From contig NC_092566.1 of the NCBI RefSeq assembly GCF_037975245.1, forward strand, positions 17,455,001 through 17,519,000: 64,000 nt of DNA. The letters are read 5' to 3'. This DNA is from Apostichopus japonicus. Taxonomy: Eukaryota; Echinodermata; Holothuroidea; Aspidochirotida; Stichopodidae. Below the pieces are notes generated by a model. It ran no database searches and was not told the DNA's origin. It was given only the letters and a program-made list of their open reading frames with translations. Numbering within the stretch: position 1 is the first letter of the stretch; every line of letters begins with the position of its first letter. A program made the position numbers and the translations under genes. Below, piece after piece: positions 38,798 through 52,200 of this stretch.

Positions 38798-38944
38798 ATT
38801 TCCAGAGGACAAGAAATTCGGGCAAAAGTCCTAAAAAATTCGGGCAGCCTAAGAGGAGAAAAAAATATATATATTTATATATATTTTTTTTAGGCTGCCC
38901 GAATTTTTCAGGAGTTTTGCCCGAATTTCTTGTCCTCTGGAAAT
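38798..38944. repeat. near-perfect ~70-bp inverted repeat (hairpin)
   Basis: ATTTCCAGAGGACAAGAAAT and AATTCGGGCAGCCTAA on the left are mirrored by TTAGGCTGCCCGAATTTTTC and TTTCTTGTCCTCTGGAAAT on the right, with an ATATATA-rich centre. It lies inside the element at 38740-40048. Confidence 0.9.
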
Positions 38945-39129
38945 ATATGCAGTAGCTTGCCCGAATCTTTTTCAAATTTTTGCCCGACAATTCCATGATT
39001 TTCTTTATTTAGCATCATGATGCCCGAATATTTCCGTGTAACACCACCGTAAGCGCAGTTCATCTGGGTTACCACACTTTTTGCACGATCAATTTTTTTT
39101 TTTCGAACTAGTCAATTGTATACCTGGAC

Positions 39130-39478
39130 CAAGGGCGGCGGAACCAGGGGTGGGCACGTGCCCCCCACTTTTCCTCAGGTTAAAAATGTGCCTTTTTTCT
39201 TCATCAAAATTGAGGTGCCTCAAGTTAGCAAGAGGCCTGGGAACCAGAATGAACACTCGATCGGAAAGGGCCGTTTCCGGCCATCTGAGGGGTTTGTAAA
39301 ACCAAAAAATTTCTAGTACGCTCCGCGCCAACCGATGGTGGCGCTCCGCTCAGATAGTACAATAAGAGTTATAGTGGGTACTAAATATAAGGCTGCATCA
39401 ATCCAATCGAATTTCTGCGAAATGCCCGTTGTGTCGGTGCACCCCCCTCCCCAGATTAAAGTGCTTCCGCCGCCCTTG
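39130..39478 (+). mobile_element. 349-bp hAT MITE nested in a larger hAT element
   Basis: CAAGGGCGGCGGAA and TTCCGCCGCCCTTG are perfect 14-bp terminal inverted repeats. ACCTGGAC is duplicated at 39122-39129 and 39479-39486. The right-end box is at 39266-39358. Exact termini and duplication suggest a young insertion. Confidence 0.95.
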
Positions 39479-40056
39479 ACCTGGACATCCCCAACATGAG
39501 TGTATATAAGAAGCATTTTCTTTTTCATGGATGATGGGGGGGGGGGGGGGGAGTGCCTACAAGCCTAGAAGTACAGGTTTATCATATTCTTTGTTATATT
39601 TTATACTTTTTTGTGAGACAAATTGCAGTCTCACCCGACACAGCGACATTATTCCGCCTACGTGTCGTTGAACAATGTATGTTTTTCTGGAGGTAGCTGA
39701 GTACCGTGTTAAAATATTAAATAAGGTAACTAAATAGGAGCTTAAAAAATATACTGTCCGATTTTCCCCTTCAAAGTGATGTTACCATTTTTTCTTCTTC
39801 TAATTTAGCAAATTTTTGGGGAAGTGTAAATTTCTAAAACGTGAGATTATAAAATAAAGAATGTTTAGATGCAACTTGCAAGGCCTCAGAAGTGCCGTTT
39901 CCGGCAATCTGAGAGGCATTGTGTGCCCAAAATTTTCTTGTACGCTACGCGCCAACCAATGGTGGCGCTCCGCTTAGATAGTGTCACGGGAACTTTCGGG
40001 CACAAAAAGTTCTGCCCCCCCAAACTGAAATGGTCCCGTACGCCTATGACTTTTCC

Positions 40057-43000
40057 CACCAATCATGAACGACTATTTACGCACACTTGCAAACCTGTTT
40101 GGGAAAAAAAAAATTCGCATCCTGGTACGTAAACCAGTTACTGTCCATGGTGTGTGGAGTTGGTAGAGCCTTACTCCTGTTACCAACATAGTCATATAGG
40201 AAATATGGATGATGGGTGGTAGGAGGGTGAGGAGGTGGCCAGGGGTAACAGAGGCAGCAGGCTGGTGTATTCAGTCGAAGTTGGTCATTTCAAGACTGAA
40301 ATGGTGGATGGGTTAGTCATGAAATGAGGTAGGTATTGGTGGGAGGGGCTGGACCATTCAGTCACTTTGGAGATGAAGGAAGGGGTGCTAGAAGGGGTGA
40401 GTGATGGGGCAGTTAAGGGGTACACTGACCAAGACGACACAAAATAAACCCAGACACAAATTGCTTAGTATTATAATCAAATTCTATTTGTCTTTCTGCA
40501 AAGCCGCCATTTTTATTACCAAATAATTCCAACTTGCATTTTTTTTATTATATATGTACACTATTAGTCAATTTCTTCTCATAAAGTAAATGCTTCTAAA
40601 TACATTTCTATTCAAAATTAAATTTTTCTTTCATACCAAACTTTTATAAACTACAAACTAAAAGATGACTGGGTTAAAGACATTATCACTCTCAAAACAT
40701 TTCATTAGTTTAGAGACAACTTACAAAATATAAATATTTATAAAAAATGGTCAAATATTGCACCCCCCTCCCCCTTACCTCATACTTTCTTATGAAGTAG
40801 AGAATTAATTTGAAAAAAGCCTGACATTTTCTGGTATTTAAACAGGGTAATAGGTATGATAATTTTTTTTGGGCCACACAAAAAAAAAACCAATTTTTCA
40901 TCTATGTATTTGTGTCATTAGTAATAATAAATAAAGTCACAGGGGAATTATCATGATTAACTTATTTTTTTGCTCTATATTTCTGTTCACATTTGATCTC
41001 AGCAGGACTGCTTCTTAGGAACATCATGGCACCTATAAAGATGACTGCACTGAGCAATGCAATAATTTGTCACTTCAGTCCTCATCTTGGCACCTAATAT
41101 GATAATAGGCAGTTTTTGCTAATTATGCATACAAAATTTATAACTGTTATTTTGTGCTATTTCACAGTTTCTTAGTAGGTGTTTTGCTCTTGGGTGAATA
41201 TGTCATAATACCACATAAATAAGTGTGTTCTTTCCATGGACATTTCACAAAAGAACCCATGTTAAGGATGAAAGGGGTTAGACTTAGGTTCAGTAACCCC
41301 CACCCCTATTCTGGAAGACATCTCCCCCCCCCCCCCCACTCTTCTCCCAAGTTTTCATATCAGTTGGAAAAGTGCACTCACAAATAATAAGTTTGAAACT
41401 TATTTGTGACATAACTATTTTAAAATTGCCTTCACATCTTACTTCCCATCACATCATGAGACATTATCACGGTATGACCTTCTCATTGTAAGTTAAACTG
41501 TTCATTATTTTTAGTAATATAATTATATAATTCTACATTGACCTGCCCAGTTATGTGCAAAATTACATAGTTTGGAGACATAAAGAGCACATTGCTTTGT
41601 GTGTCTTGTGCTAAATTATGACCATTATTTAGTTGTTGTATTACATCATGCATATATGATAATTGCTAATAATGTTCAAGTCCCTAGCAAATGCAATGTC
41701 TTCAAAATAAATCGATTTTACAAATCCATATATTGTGATAAAGAGCTGTAATAAATTAATAAAAATATATCTTAAAAAAAGAAGAAGAAGAAACACATCT
41801 ACCAGATTTAGTTCGAAATTTCAAGCAATTCAAATAAAAAATATCTAACTATATAAAATAAAAAAAACTCTAGAAATAACCTATACCACACCAAACAGAA
41901 ACCCTACGTTAAAAAAAAAACACATGCATAAGTTTCTTACAAAAATATTTCCTTGGAAGTTAAGATCGCCAACATTTGTTACCACCCCCCGCCCCTGACA
42001 GAATTATACATATAGCCAGTAACATTACAGGTGTCCATGACAAGCTTTAAACCTACTCAGAGACAGTCAAGTTATAAGGGTTCCATGTTTTTGTGATTCT
42101 TTGCTTCTGAATAAGTTATTAAGTAATCAAATTTCAGAGGGTTTTGCTGAACATTTATCACTTTATTACCAATCGATTTCTTTTAATCCTCAGGAACTAA
42201 ACGTAAATTACACAAACTTTGTACTTCATTGCAGAGAGAAAATACAGGACTTCCTTTCACACATATAAACCTACTTCATTGCATCACCTTACATGTTAAT
42301 AAAAATATTTTGTGATGAAACACACCAAACAGGAAGGCTGCTATAATTGTTGCAATTTTGAAGATATAATTATATTTTCTAAGGCACATAATTATTTAAA
42401 ATAATTTCTGAGTGTTACTCAAAGTTATTTTTTCCCCTCATAGTTTAACCGGTCAACTTCATCATGTATTCCAGCCTTCGTTTACATTGTAGATTGCAGT
42501 GATGATATGAACAACACACCAATCTTCATTTAAAAAAAAATCACCACAAATTCGACAAATTATGTCTAATATCTTCAAGTTATTATTAAACTTAAGACAT
42601 ATTGAAAATGAAAGAAGATAATATTGCAAAAGCTACCAAAATTCTGTTTTTTTTTCTCTTTCTAAAGTAAACTTTCCAAGGTGATTTAAGGACTGAAAGA
42701 TTTTCCTTTTAAATTACTTTAAAAGTTGCACTAAATAAAAGAATACACTAGTCCCAAAAAAAAAAAAAAAAAAAAAAAAATCGTTCGTACAAAGTCAAGT
42801 CCTTTCTTTTGGCGGTATAAACAAATTCTAAAGAGAATATAAGCAAATATATCTCTGTGTGTTTCAATGATCCAATATTTGTAACCCACTCATTGTCATT
42901 TATATACAGATGTATATAGGTTTATCTGGCTTAATATCTTTACCATACAATCTTGCTTAATACAGATGTGGCACTTACAGTGTGTCATATAATATTTGAA

Positions 43001-43740
43001 TTTAAATGTATTTGAAGAGATTTTCAAGAAGGCAGTGTAGTTTGAAAACTGATTATATAATAAAGAGTAATAAAGTACTGGTCTAAGCTGAATACAATAG
43101 TATAAAACGCTTTTAACTATTTTTTGAGAGAGTTCTACGTATGGCAGTGAGTACCTTAACAGCAGGTTTAATCTGTAGAAAAACTAAAAATTTGACTTTG
43201 TTCTTAGATTGCTGCAAAAACCTATAATCCCCCTACCCCATCCCCCCAAAAAACATTAATTGGTGAATAATGTCATGATTGCATTCAATTCTATCAATAC
43301 TTATTAAAATTAACTCACTATACACCCACCCACAGACTTACGAGTTTGTTCTACTAAATGAAGTTGACATAGTTCATTGTCTCTAAATTATGTATTTATA
43401 CAAACAAAAGAAATTAAACAATTGCTTGTTTCTTTGTGTTTTTATGCAACAATGGGAGTTATATATAATAGACAAAGCAGCTAACACCAAATCTGTTGGT
43501 TGCGTCCCACTTAGAAGGCTATCACCACACAGAGCAGTATCCTGTATTGTTCGATCTGTCGCACATCGCCACAGTGAACACTTCATACTGCACGAAAGAG
43601 CATGTAGCCGCACAAGGAACGAACGTCTGTAATTAAATTGCATCGTCATTTTAACAGTAAAAATTTCATCAAGGTTTGGACTGAGTTACCTTTGCAGCAA
43701 GCCCACAAAAAAATTGTGCTGCGAACAAGTTGTGTTTGTG
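40057..43740. other. AT-rich non-coding, possible 3' end of the SORBS gene
   Basis: No coding exon is seen. Minus-strand AATAAA words (TTTATT on plus near 40511 and 40555) make a transcript end around 40.5 kb plausible. A run of 25 A at 42756-42780 follows CTAAATAAAAGAATACACTAGTCCC, as in a reverse-transcribed poly(A) tail on the plus strand. Confidence 0.4.
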
Positions 43741-45260
43741 AGGTTTATATCATTAGAATCTCCTTTACATAGCCTAGCAATGTAGGTTGGGTTTTCATCA
43801 TTAGAATCTCCAGTACATAGCTTAGCAATGTAGGTTGGCTTTTTCAGCATTACAATCTCCATGACCTAGCTAAGCAATGTAGGTTGGGTTTTAGTCATTA
43901 ACATCTCCATTACCTAGTTTAGCAATGTAGGTTGGGTTATCATCATTAGAATCTCCATTACCTAGTTTAGCAATGTAGGTTGGGTTTTCATCATTAGAAT
44001 CTCCATTACCTAGTTTAGCAATGTAGGTTGGGTTTTCATCATTAGAATCTCCATTATATAGCATAGTGATATAGGTTGGGTTTTTAATCATTAGAATCTC
44101 CATGACCTAGCTAAGCAATGTAGGTTGGGTTTTAGTCATTAACATCTCCATTACCTAGCTTAGCAATGTAGGTTGGGTTTTCATCATTAGAATCTCCAGT
44201 ACATAGCTTAGCAATGTAGGTTGGGTTTTTAATCATTAGAATCTCCATCACCTAGTTTAGCAATGTAGGTTGGGTTTTCATCATTAGAATCTCCATGACC
44301 TAGCTTAGCAATGTAGGTTGGGTTTTCATCATTAGAATCTCCATTACATAGCTTAGTATGTAGGTTGGGTTTTTAATCATTATAATCTCCATTACCTAGC
44401 TTAGCAATGTAGGTTGGGTTTTCATCATTAGAATCTCCAGTACATAGCTTAGCAATGTAGGTTGGCTTTTTCAGCATTACAATCTCCATGACCTAGCTAA
44501 GCAATGTAGGTTGGGTTTTAGTCATTAACATCTCCATTACCTAGTTTAGCAATGTAGGTTGGGTTTTCATCATTAGAATCTCCATCACCTAGTTTAGCAA
44601 TGTAGGTTGGGTTTTCATCATTAGAATCTCTGTTACAAAGCTTAGTGATGTAAGTTGGGTTTTTAATCATTATAATCTCCATTATATAGCTTAGTATGTA
44701 GGTTGGGTTTTTCATCATTACAATCTCCATGACCTAGCTTAGCAATGTAGGTTGGGTTTTCATCATTAGAATCTCCATTACCTAGCTTAGCAATGTAGGT
44801 TGGGTTTTCATCATTAGAATCTCCATTACCTAGTTTAGCAATGTAGGTTGGGTTTTCATCATTAGAATCTCTGTTACAAAGCTTAGTGATGTAAGTTGGG
44901 TTTTTAATCATTATAATCTCCATTATATAGCTTAGCAATGTAGGTTGGGTTTTCATCATTAGAATCTCCATTACCTAGTTTAGCAATGTAGGTTGTTGGG
45001 TTTTCATCATTAGAATATCCATTACCTAGTTTAGCAATGTAGGTTGGGTTTTCATCATTGGAATCTCTGTTACAAAGCTTAGTGATGTAAGTTGGGTTTT
45101 TCATCATTATAATCTCCGATAAATAGCTTAGCAATGTAGGTCGGGTTTGTGAGTTTTTATCATTACAAATCTCAATTACATAGCTTAGTATGTAGGTTGG
45201 ATTTTTCATCATTAGAATCTCCATTACTGTACATAGCCTAGTGATGTAGGTTAGGTATTT
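43741..45260. repeat. 48-bp minisatellite, about 31 units
   Basis: The unit contains TAGCAATGTAGGTTGGGTTT, TCATCATTAGAATCTCCATT and ACCTAG. Most units are 48 bp, with some 46-50. On the minus strand the 48-bp period reads as a 16-residue repeat (NGDSNDENPTYIAKLG), but length variants break the frame and there is no start or splice context. It lies 0.8-2.3 kb downstream of the SORBS stop codon. Confidence 0.95.
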
Positions 45261-46043
45261 CTTCTCCTATAACAGTGTATATAATAGTGCAACCCCACCC
45301 ACCAACCCACTTGAATTCTTCTGGCTGTACCAACATACTAGGAAGAATGTTACTCCTCCTCAAGGGTCTTGTGCACCCACTTGACTCTTCTTAAAATAAC
45401 TCACAAAACATCTCTTTGAAAACCGTGTCTCTTCCGATCGCTGTCGGCCATCTTGACAGCTTCGTAGAGAGACTTGACTCCAGCGACAGATACTGTAGGA
45501 TTTAGCTATCGTACAAGGCTTTCTTCTTCCTGGCAGGTTTAGGGCTTCTCTACATTTCAAAAGGCAATCCATTAAGGCACTCTCGTCTTCATCTTCCAGG
45601 CCGCAAATTAAAAACCGAACTTTTCATCCTGTGAGAGGGAGGTATACATATTCAAGGAAACCAACTTGACTGAGAGTGACTGCCGTCCCACCCTAATTCT
45701 CCCACTTTCTTTCCCACCCTCCCTCCATCCCTTCTCTCCCTCTTCCCCCCCCCCCCCCCCTTAAAAGTATCCTTGCTAAAACCAATTCTCTGCAGGAAAT
45801 ATTGAGGATTGATAAATCACACAAATGACAGTCCATCAACAAGCGGAAAAATGTACCGAGGGTGGAAATATTAATGTTGTTGATGGTTGGGAATGACTGA
45901 CCATAACCAGACTCTCTAGCATATTTTTTGGTCTAGACTGAAGATGGATAGGTCAAAGGTTATCCAGCAATCCAGTCAACAGGACTCTTGCAGGGAGAAG
46001 GAAGTGGAGGGGAGAGGGCATATCAAGCTCGTAATCTTTGTTT
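45261..46043. other. 3' flank of the SORBS coding region
   Basis: Probably 3' UTR. A minus frame at 45360-45572 has no recognisable domain. A C-run is at 45747-45762. Confidence 0.45.
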
Positions 46044-46227
46044 TTATTCGAGATACTTACAAGCTTTGGTAACGTAGTTGCCAGGGAAGGTGCCAAACAT
46101 CCCCGTCCTCAGAGAGGTTCCTACGAACCACCCGTCGTCACACTTCTCTAAGACCACCACCATATCGCCGTCTCTTAGCTCCAATTCGTCGTCGTTCTGT
46201 GGCACGTAGTTATACATCGCTTGGTAT
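46044..46227 (-). CDS. SORBS: SORBS last visible coding exon, SH3-3
   Basis: The acceptor is CTCTCAG. It encodes [40 protein letters not shown] and FPGNYVTKA. Translation read straight on ends CKYLE with TAA at 46044-46046. A strong donor (T|GTAAGT at 46055-46060) could instead splice to a further short exon that I could not find. Family members normally end a few residues after GNYV. Confidence 0.9.
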
Positions 46228-49200
46228 CTGAGAGTAGCGAAAGGGGTACGACATGGTTAATATGACAGACCATCATGTGTGTAGACAAAACCTCTCTACA
46301 TAGGAATATTGTAAAGGAAATATACAAGTCCCTCATCCAATTAGAAAGACAACATGACAGATGGTTTGATAACTTCAAGATGTTTTCTCCCCAAAACACC
46401 AAAGCCTCGACCTATCAAGCTTTCATAGCAAGGGGTATCAAGGTCTGTTTGTACAGGACACTCGGGCCAGCAGTTAATGCAGTGAACAGGCACACCATCT
46501 TGAAAATATCCTTCCCATTTAACCCTTCTTTTCTTTGGAAATGTTTTTGATTCACTTACTGATCTTGAGGTTGTCTTGTGATGGGTGTTGGGGATTGCCT
46601 ATCGATGGTGTACGTTTGAGCCGTCCCATGGTGCGGAGATGGTGCGATCTGATGGTGCTGTGATTGTGATACCGGATGTTGTGAGACGCCTGGGTTATAT
46701 TGCTGGGTCCTAGGTGGTTGATGTTGTTTTTGTTGATACATAGGCTGTGGAAAACGAGAATTTGAATAATCACCAGGTCTACAGTTTTACAACGAAGAAC
46801 CTAATGTTACACATCTAGGTGTCAGTGTTTACAATATAGCAAATTACACAAGATCACTTTTAGCTGATTCGACGTACCTGAGATTGGACAGGTGTGGCTT
46901 GAGTTTGTGTTATTCTCTCGTCCGGAACCCTTCCAGGGCTCATTGGCTGACCTCTGGCCGGCTGCTGGTTCATTGAGCGTCTTGTAGGGGACTGAACCGT
47001 TCTTGATGAGGGTGAGTGCGGTCCCCCTTGGGTACCAGCAGGTGAGATGGGGCCTCTCGTAGGGGAGTGGCTTCCTTTCGATGAGGGTGAAATCGGCGAA
47101 CGGTAACTTCCAGTGGGTGACAGTGCAGATGGGACAACTGTAGTAACAAGTGAAGTGAAGGAAGTCATAAATTTCATTCTTTTTTGGAGAGAATCAAATT
47201 CTTACTTTGACATATACCTAAATATTCTAAGGCAAGCCAAACAGGACATAATGTATGCATACTATAAATTGTTATCAATACAACCTTTTCACTCATCTGC
47301 CACCATTGTATAGTCATCATCTCATTTTGCAAAGGCTGACCAATAATTTGTATCAAAACACAAACAAATACATACAAAAAAATATATACAGGACTACTAG
47401 CTGGTCCAATCCATAAAGTTAATGTAACACAGGAAGAAACTACACAATCAGGTTTTGTCAGCAAAGACATGTCATAATTTTTTTGGCTATGTGTTTTCAT
47501 GATATTTAGAAGATCTCATTGATGGAGAAAAACTTCACACATTAATTGTTTTGATGTGTAACAGACAGACAGGCTGACAGAAAGACAGACACTAAGGACC
47601 CACTGGGTGGAAATATGAAAGACTGTGTATGTTGTATGACACTAAATCTAAGATTATACTAGTCTTTTCACACACCTTCAGGATGCTTGAGGACTTCAAT
47701 GTAACTGTCGGGGAAGATTCCCGTCCTCGGTCCCAGACGACCCTCCCACCAATTACCATCCACTCGTCGGATAAGATCTATGTAATCATGCTGTAGAAAG
47801 AAGAGAAAAGAAAAAAACTCTCAGTTTAACATGGCTGAATATTTACCATAAATTATGATTGAATATTGGAGGTGTGTCTTCTCAGCTTTATGAACTGAGG
47901 AAAGAAACTTGATTCTTCCAAGCCTCGATCAGGACAGTATCAATGGATTCTACTTGTTTTACTTCAAGAAGGCTTACAATACTTGTTACAATAAAGTTAA
48001 GTTTGTGCTAATGTCTTTATGTGGCAAAAGATGTCTGGCAGCAAATGTCCAGACATTCATGAGCAAATTTTGCTAGATGATATAGATCTGCTATGAAAGA
48101 GCACACTTCTTGATAAAGTCATAGTTGCTAGGCCAAATTCCCGTAGGAATACAAGATGTATCGTAACATTAATGCAACACATTAGTTGTGTTGCAAGAAG
48201 ATGCCAACCTCAGCAACACAAGTAAAAGCTAGAAGCCAGACAAAGAAATAACATCTTTTTTTTTAAATTGCATATATGTTTGCCCTTTGATCTGTCCAAT
48301 TCCTTTATGAAAGGTAATTAAAATTACACTTAAAACTCACTAATTACTACTTTTAATACTTCTAGCCTGGACGATATAAAGATGGATTTCACACTTACTT
48401 TATGAAGACTGACTAAGATTTGATTCACATATTGCAATAATGCTTACTTTAGTAATACCTTAGAATCCCAATGCATTCATACTAACCTCATCGATACTAA
48501 CTTAATTCACTAGATTCAAACCATCTTCACACTGATCTACATCTCACCTTACTAAAAGATAATTCATTCTGGGTCTCTCCTTTGAATTTAAATTTAGCTT
48601 TAGCTTTCCCTTCTTTACTGGGTAACGCTAATTGGTTCTTCCTGGCTTCATCTATTGATGTAACAACCTGCAAAATAAAATAAAAACAAACTCTGGACCA
48701 TCAGCAGGAACCTATAAGTTCAAGAGCAAACGCTCTAACTGCTACAAAACATCTCCATCACACATGCGAGGGCAGGCGGGAGGGCGGATGAGGGTGTGGA
48801 AGCATCAGGGTACTTACATTAAGTGTTGGCAGTTTGCTTACAAGATGAAAGACATTTATCTAACAAAATATTGTCTGTTGTTGCAGTTCAAAAAAATCCA
48901 CAACTATATGCAGGGATGAGCCTGGGGTAAAAAAAAAATCACGGAACTTTGCAAAAGATGCGGTATAGGCTCCAGTTTGCATATGCTACAGTGTGTTAGG
49001 ATAATAGTTTTTGTCCCCGAGGTAGAAAAGAAATCACGAATATTCGCGGAAAAAGCTCATGCCTATATATGTTGTACTCATGTCTCTCTTTCTTGTCAAG
49101 CAGCTTGACTCATCTTCTGAAACAATTTTTTTAAGTTTAATGAAACTGTAAATAACTGGGACTGACCTCGATGTAGGACCTGGGAAATATTCCCATCCTC

Positions 49201-52200
49201 CCGTGATGTTCTCCCTTGTACCAGTTCCTATCGATCTCCTTTGTCAGGTACAAGGTATCTCCTTTCTTGAAACTTAATTCTCTGCAGAGGAAGAACAGGA
49301 AGACTTTGTTGTAATGTTCCATTGATTGGACATTTCAATCTAACATTGGATTTAAATGATGAGTATTCTTTCCTGTGATGTCATTATTTGAGGCAGGATT
49401 TGTTATGGCCAGAATATGGTGGTAATGAGACAATTTAGGGACTTGAATATAGTGTAATATTGAGAAAATAATAGAAAAGAAATTAAAAAAAAGGAAATAA
49501 TAAGAAATAATACAGTCATTACTGTTGTGCTAGTTAAATCCAAGATTCACAGTCTGATGCTTCATAAAGGTGGCTGAACAAAAAGTAGTATTCATAAATG
49601 AACCTCATGTGTTTTAGTCCGATGAAAAAAAGAATTGTGGAATACTATTTGCTAATCAATAAAAATTTCCCTTTTTTTATTCATTTATGAACATCTTAAC
49701 ATTAGTTTCTTCATTGCATCAAGGATTTGACAGGGAATTCGGTTAGGTAGGACTTTACTTTGCACTTGTGTGCGAACCTCCGAAAAAACTTCACTATAAA
49801 CTTTATAAATATTTTTAAAAAAAGAAAGGCTTACAAATGTTTTCCAGGTCTTCAAAATATGTTGGTATATATTGATACTAAATGTAAAGGATTGTTTCTA
49901 AATAAATTTGAAAAAAGTTGTGAAGAAGAAAAATTGTTCATTACTTTGCACATGTGATTAGCCAAGAAATGGTGCAATAAGGTGTGACTTACTTTGGGCT
50001 TTGAGCAGAAAAGCTGTACAAAGCAATGGCACATGCCCTTGTCTGTAAGAGAAACATTAAAAAAAAAAAAAAAACCAATAAGTATTTCATGAGTATTGAA
50101 CTGACAGACAAAATGACAATTATAATTTTCCTTGTGAGCTTCGCCAATCCAGTCTAGGTTATTTTCTGACAACTAAACCTGCATCAGGAAGAAATCTTTG
50201 CAGGAATTATTGTCAAACGACAAACACTGCTTTGTTCTTGCTTGCATCGTTAAGTAGCTGGCCAACTTGAGATGAACAAAACATTTTTTCCACAAATCTT
50301 CAATAAGTATTTTGCTACCCACTATCGAAAATGATTCCCAAATTTGGTGGTCTCATTGTTGAATTTGACTCTAGTCTCCAAAAAGACCTTTTAAATAATC
50401 TGGAGTGGTAGAACTTCTAGGAAAGTATTTTTCAAAATTTTAAAAACAATATAAATTTCTGAACAATTAGAGCCAATACTGATGACATCTAAATCCATCA
50501 CTAGATTTACAGACTGATTCCATCATCTAATCCAAAGACTCAAATCATTCGTTTAATTTTTTTTTGTTTTAATTACCTCTTTCTTGGACGTATTGTCGAT
50601 GATCGGTTTAGCGTCAGCAAGAATATCCTTGAATCGGTCGTCCGTTATGATGGGTCCTTTGGTTGAGGTGTAGTCGGAGTGTCTTCTGCTGTCCTGAATC
50701 TCTCGGTCAGCTAGCGCCCTCTTCTTCTTCTCCTCGTCGATAATTTTCTGCGATTCACACAAAATGATCGACAAGATAACAATGTAAAATTTTGGTTGTT
50801 TGAGATAATTATCTTGCCCTTTTTTTTTAGAATTTTATCAATGTTATAAAGATACATCATGCAGACAAGCATGAATTTACTCCAACAGTCACCGAAGCCA
50901 AATTCTGATATTGACGTTAAATGATTTCAAAGCTTTTGGAAATGTAATAACATGAAAGATTTCTTTAGCCTTATAAGGCAAATTCAGTTTTCTATAATGT
51001 GCATGTCCATTCGTTCTGATAAAACAATCATGTGTCCTGTTTCAATACCAAACATTATCTTCCTCAATATATATGAAGTGAAGGAACTATGATATTTACA
51101 GAGCAGTATTTTTTTTATAGGTCTTGTGTGTTGCGCAAATCCAATGTTCTTCTATGTTCTTTTAATATGGATGGACGACATCTTGCCTCTGATGGTTTTA
51201 CAAATATTAACCTTGTGTACAACAGATTTTCTAGTCCGTCTGTTTCCACCACTTTTACACATGAACATTCAGGTACTGACAATTTCTTGAAAGGTTCTTT
51301 AAAAAAGACAACGCATCGAAATGCAAGGTGCACTGGGAAAATGCGGCCTTCTGAATACTCACTTGCACGGAGGCCTTGTCCAGTGTGTGCGGTGGGTTTT
51401 TATAGTTGTAATTCTTATCTTTACCAGATATATTGGAGGCACCCAAACCTAAAAATATAACAGAATATATCTGTTAAATCATTTAGGCAAACGCCACTGA
51501 ACTTCAAAACAACAATTCAACTTTTTGTTAGGATATAGACTAATTTGTAAACACATTTAATGGACTGTTCTATTTATGGCATACTACTAATTTGAAACTC
51601 CCAAACATGGGCTGCTTCTGTTCCTGTTACATAGATAGATAGCAGATAGGAAGGAACGAGCCATTCAGCTTTCCCACATCTGTATATGTGGTTGTGTAGC
51701 ATTGTACCATGTACCCTTGCATAAAGTTGTATCATAATAACAGCCTTCCAAGCGGATTGTTACAAGGATGCTAAACACTGCCTGCCTCTCAATACTTCTT
51801 GGTCTTTGTCTGTGACAAACCTCACATCCATGAAATATCAGGTCAGGAATATTTTAGGAATATCTGCATGGTGAAAAATCACATTTAGGAGATGCTGTGC
51901 AACCATTTTCTAACCATTTGGAAATGAAAGACCTGTTTCATACATACATCATCTGAATTGTACGATTACTGGTGTCATCAGCAAGTAAATATTTCATACA
52001 CTTTAGTACCAATTCACGGCTGGATAAGACTATCCGTAAAGCACAGGCAGGGTTATTTCCAGAGCTAAACTGGCAGAAATGCCGATCAATTCCTTTTCCA
52101 TGAATTTCCCAGCCGATTTTCTGTTTGTGTCTTATTTTTGACTCACGACTATTCTAACGACTTTGCCCTTTACATAAACTTCCGTGATTTGGTCAGCAAA

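Larger units (their letters stand above)
38740..40048 (+). mobile_element. 1309-bp hAT element with large hairpin and nested copy
   Basis: The termini CATAGGCGTACGAG and GTACGCCTATG are inverted. ACTTTTCC is duplicated at 38732-38739 and 40049-40056. It contains a ~147-bp near-palindrome (38798-38944), a nested 349-bp element (39130-39478) and a right-end box (39891-39982). No transposase frame survives. Confidence 0.9.

Noticed and set aside
43891-45224. Minus frames with a 16-residue repeat as a secreted repeat protein
   Set aside because: Unit length variants break the frame several times, and there is no signal peptide or splice context. Kept only as a minisatellite finding.
45360-45572. 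A final SORBS exon spliced from the GTAAGT inside SH3-3's tail
   Set aside because: No family-like ending or in-phase acceptor was found; the straight read ends CKYLE-stop a few residues after GNYV, as expected for the family.
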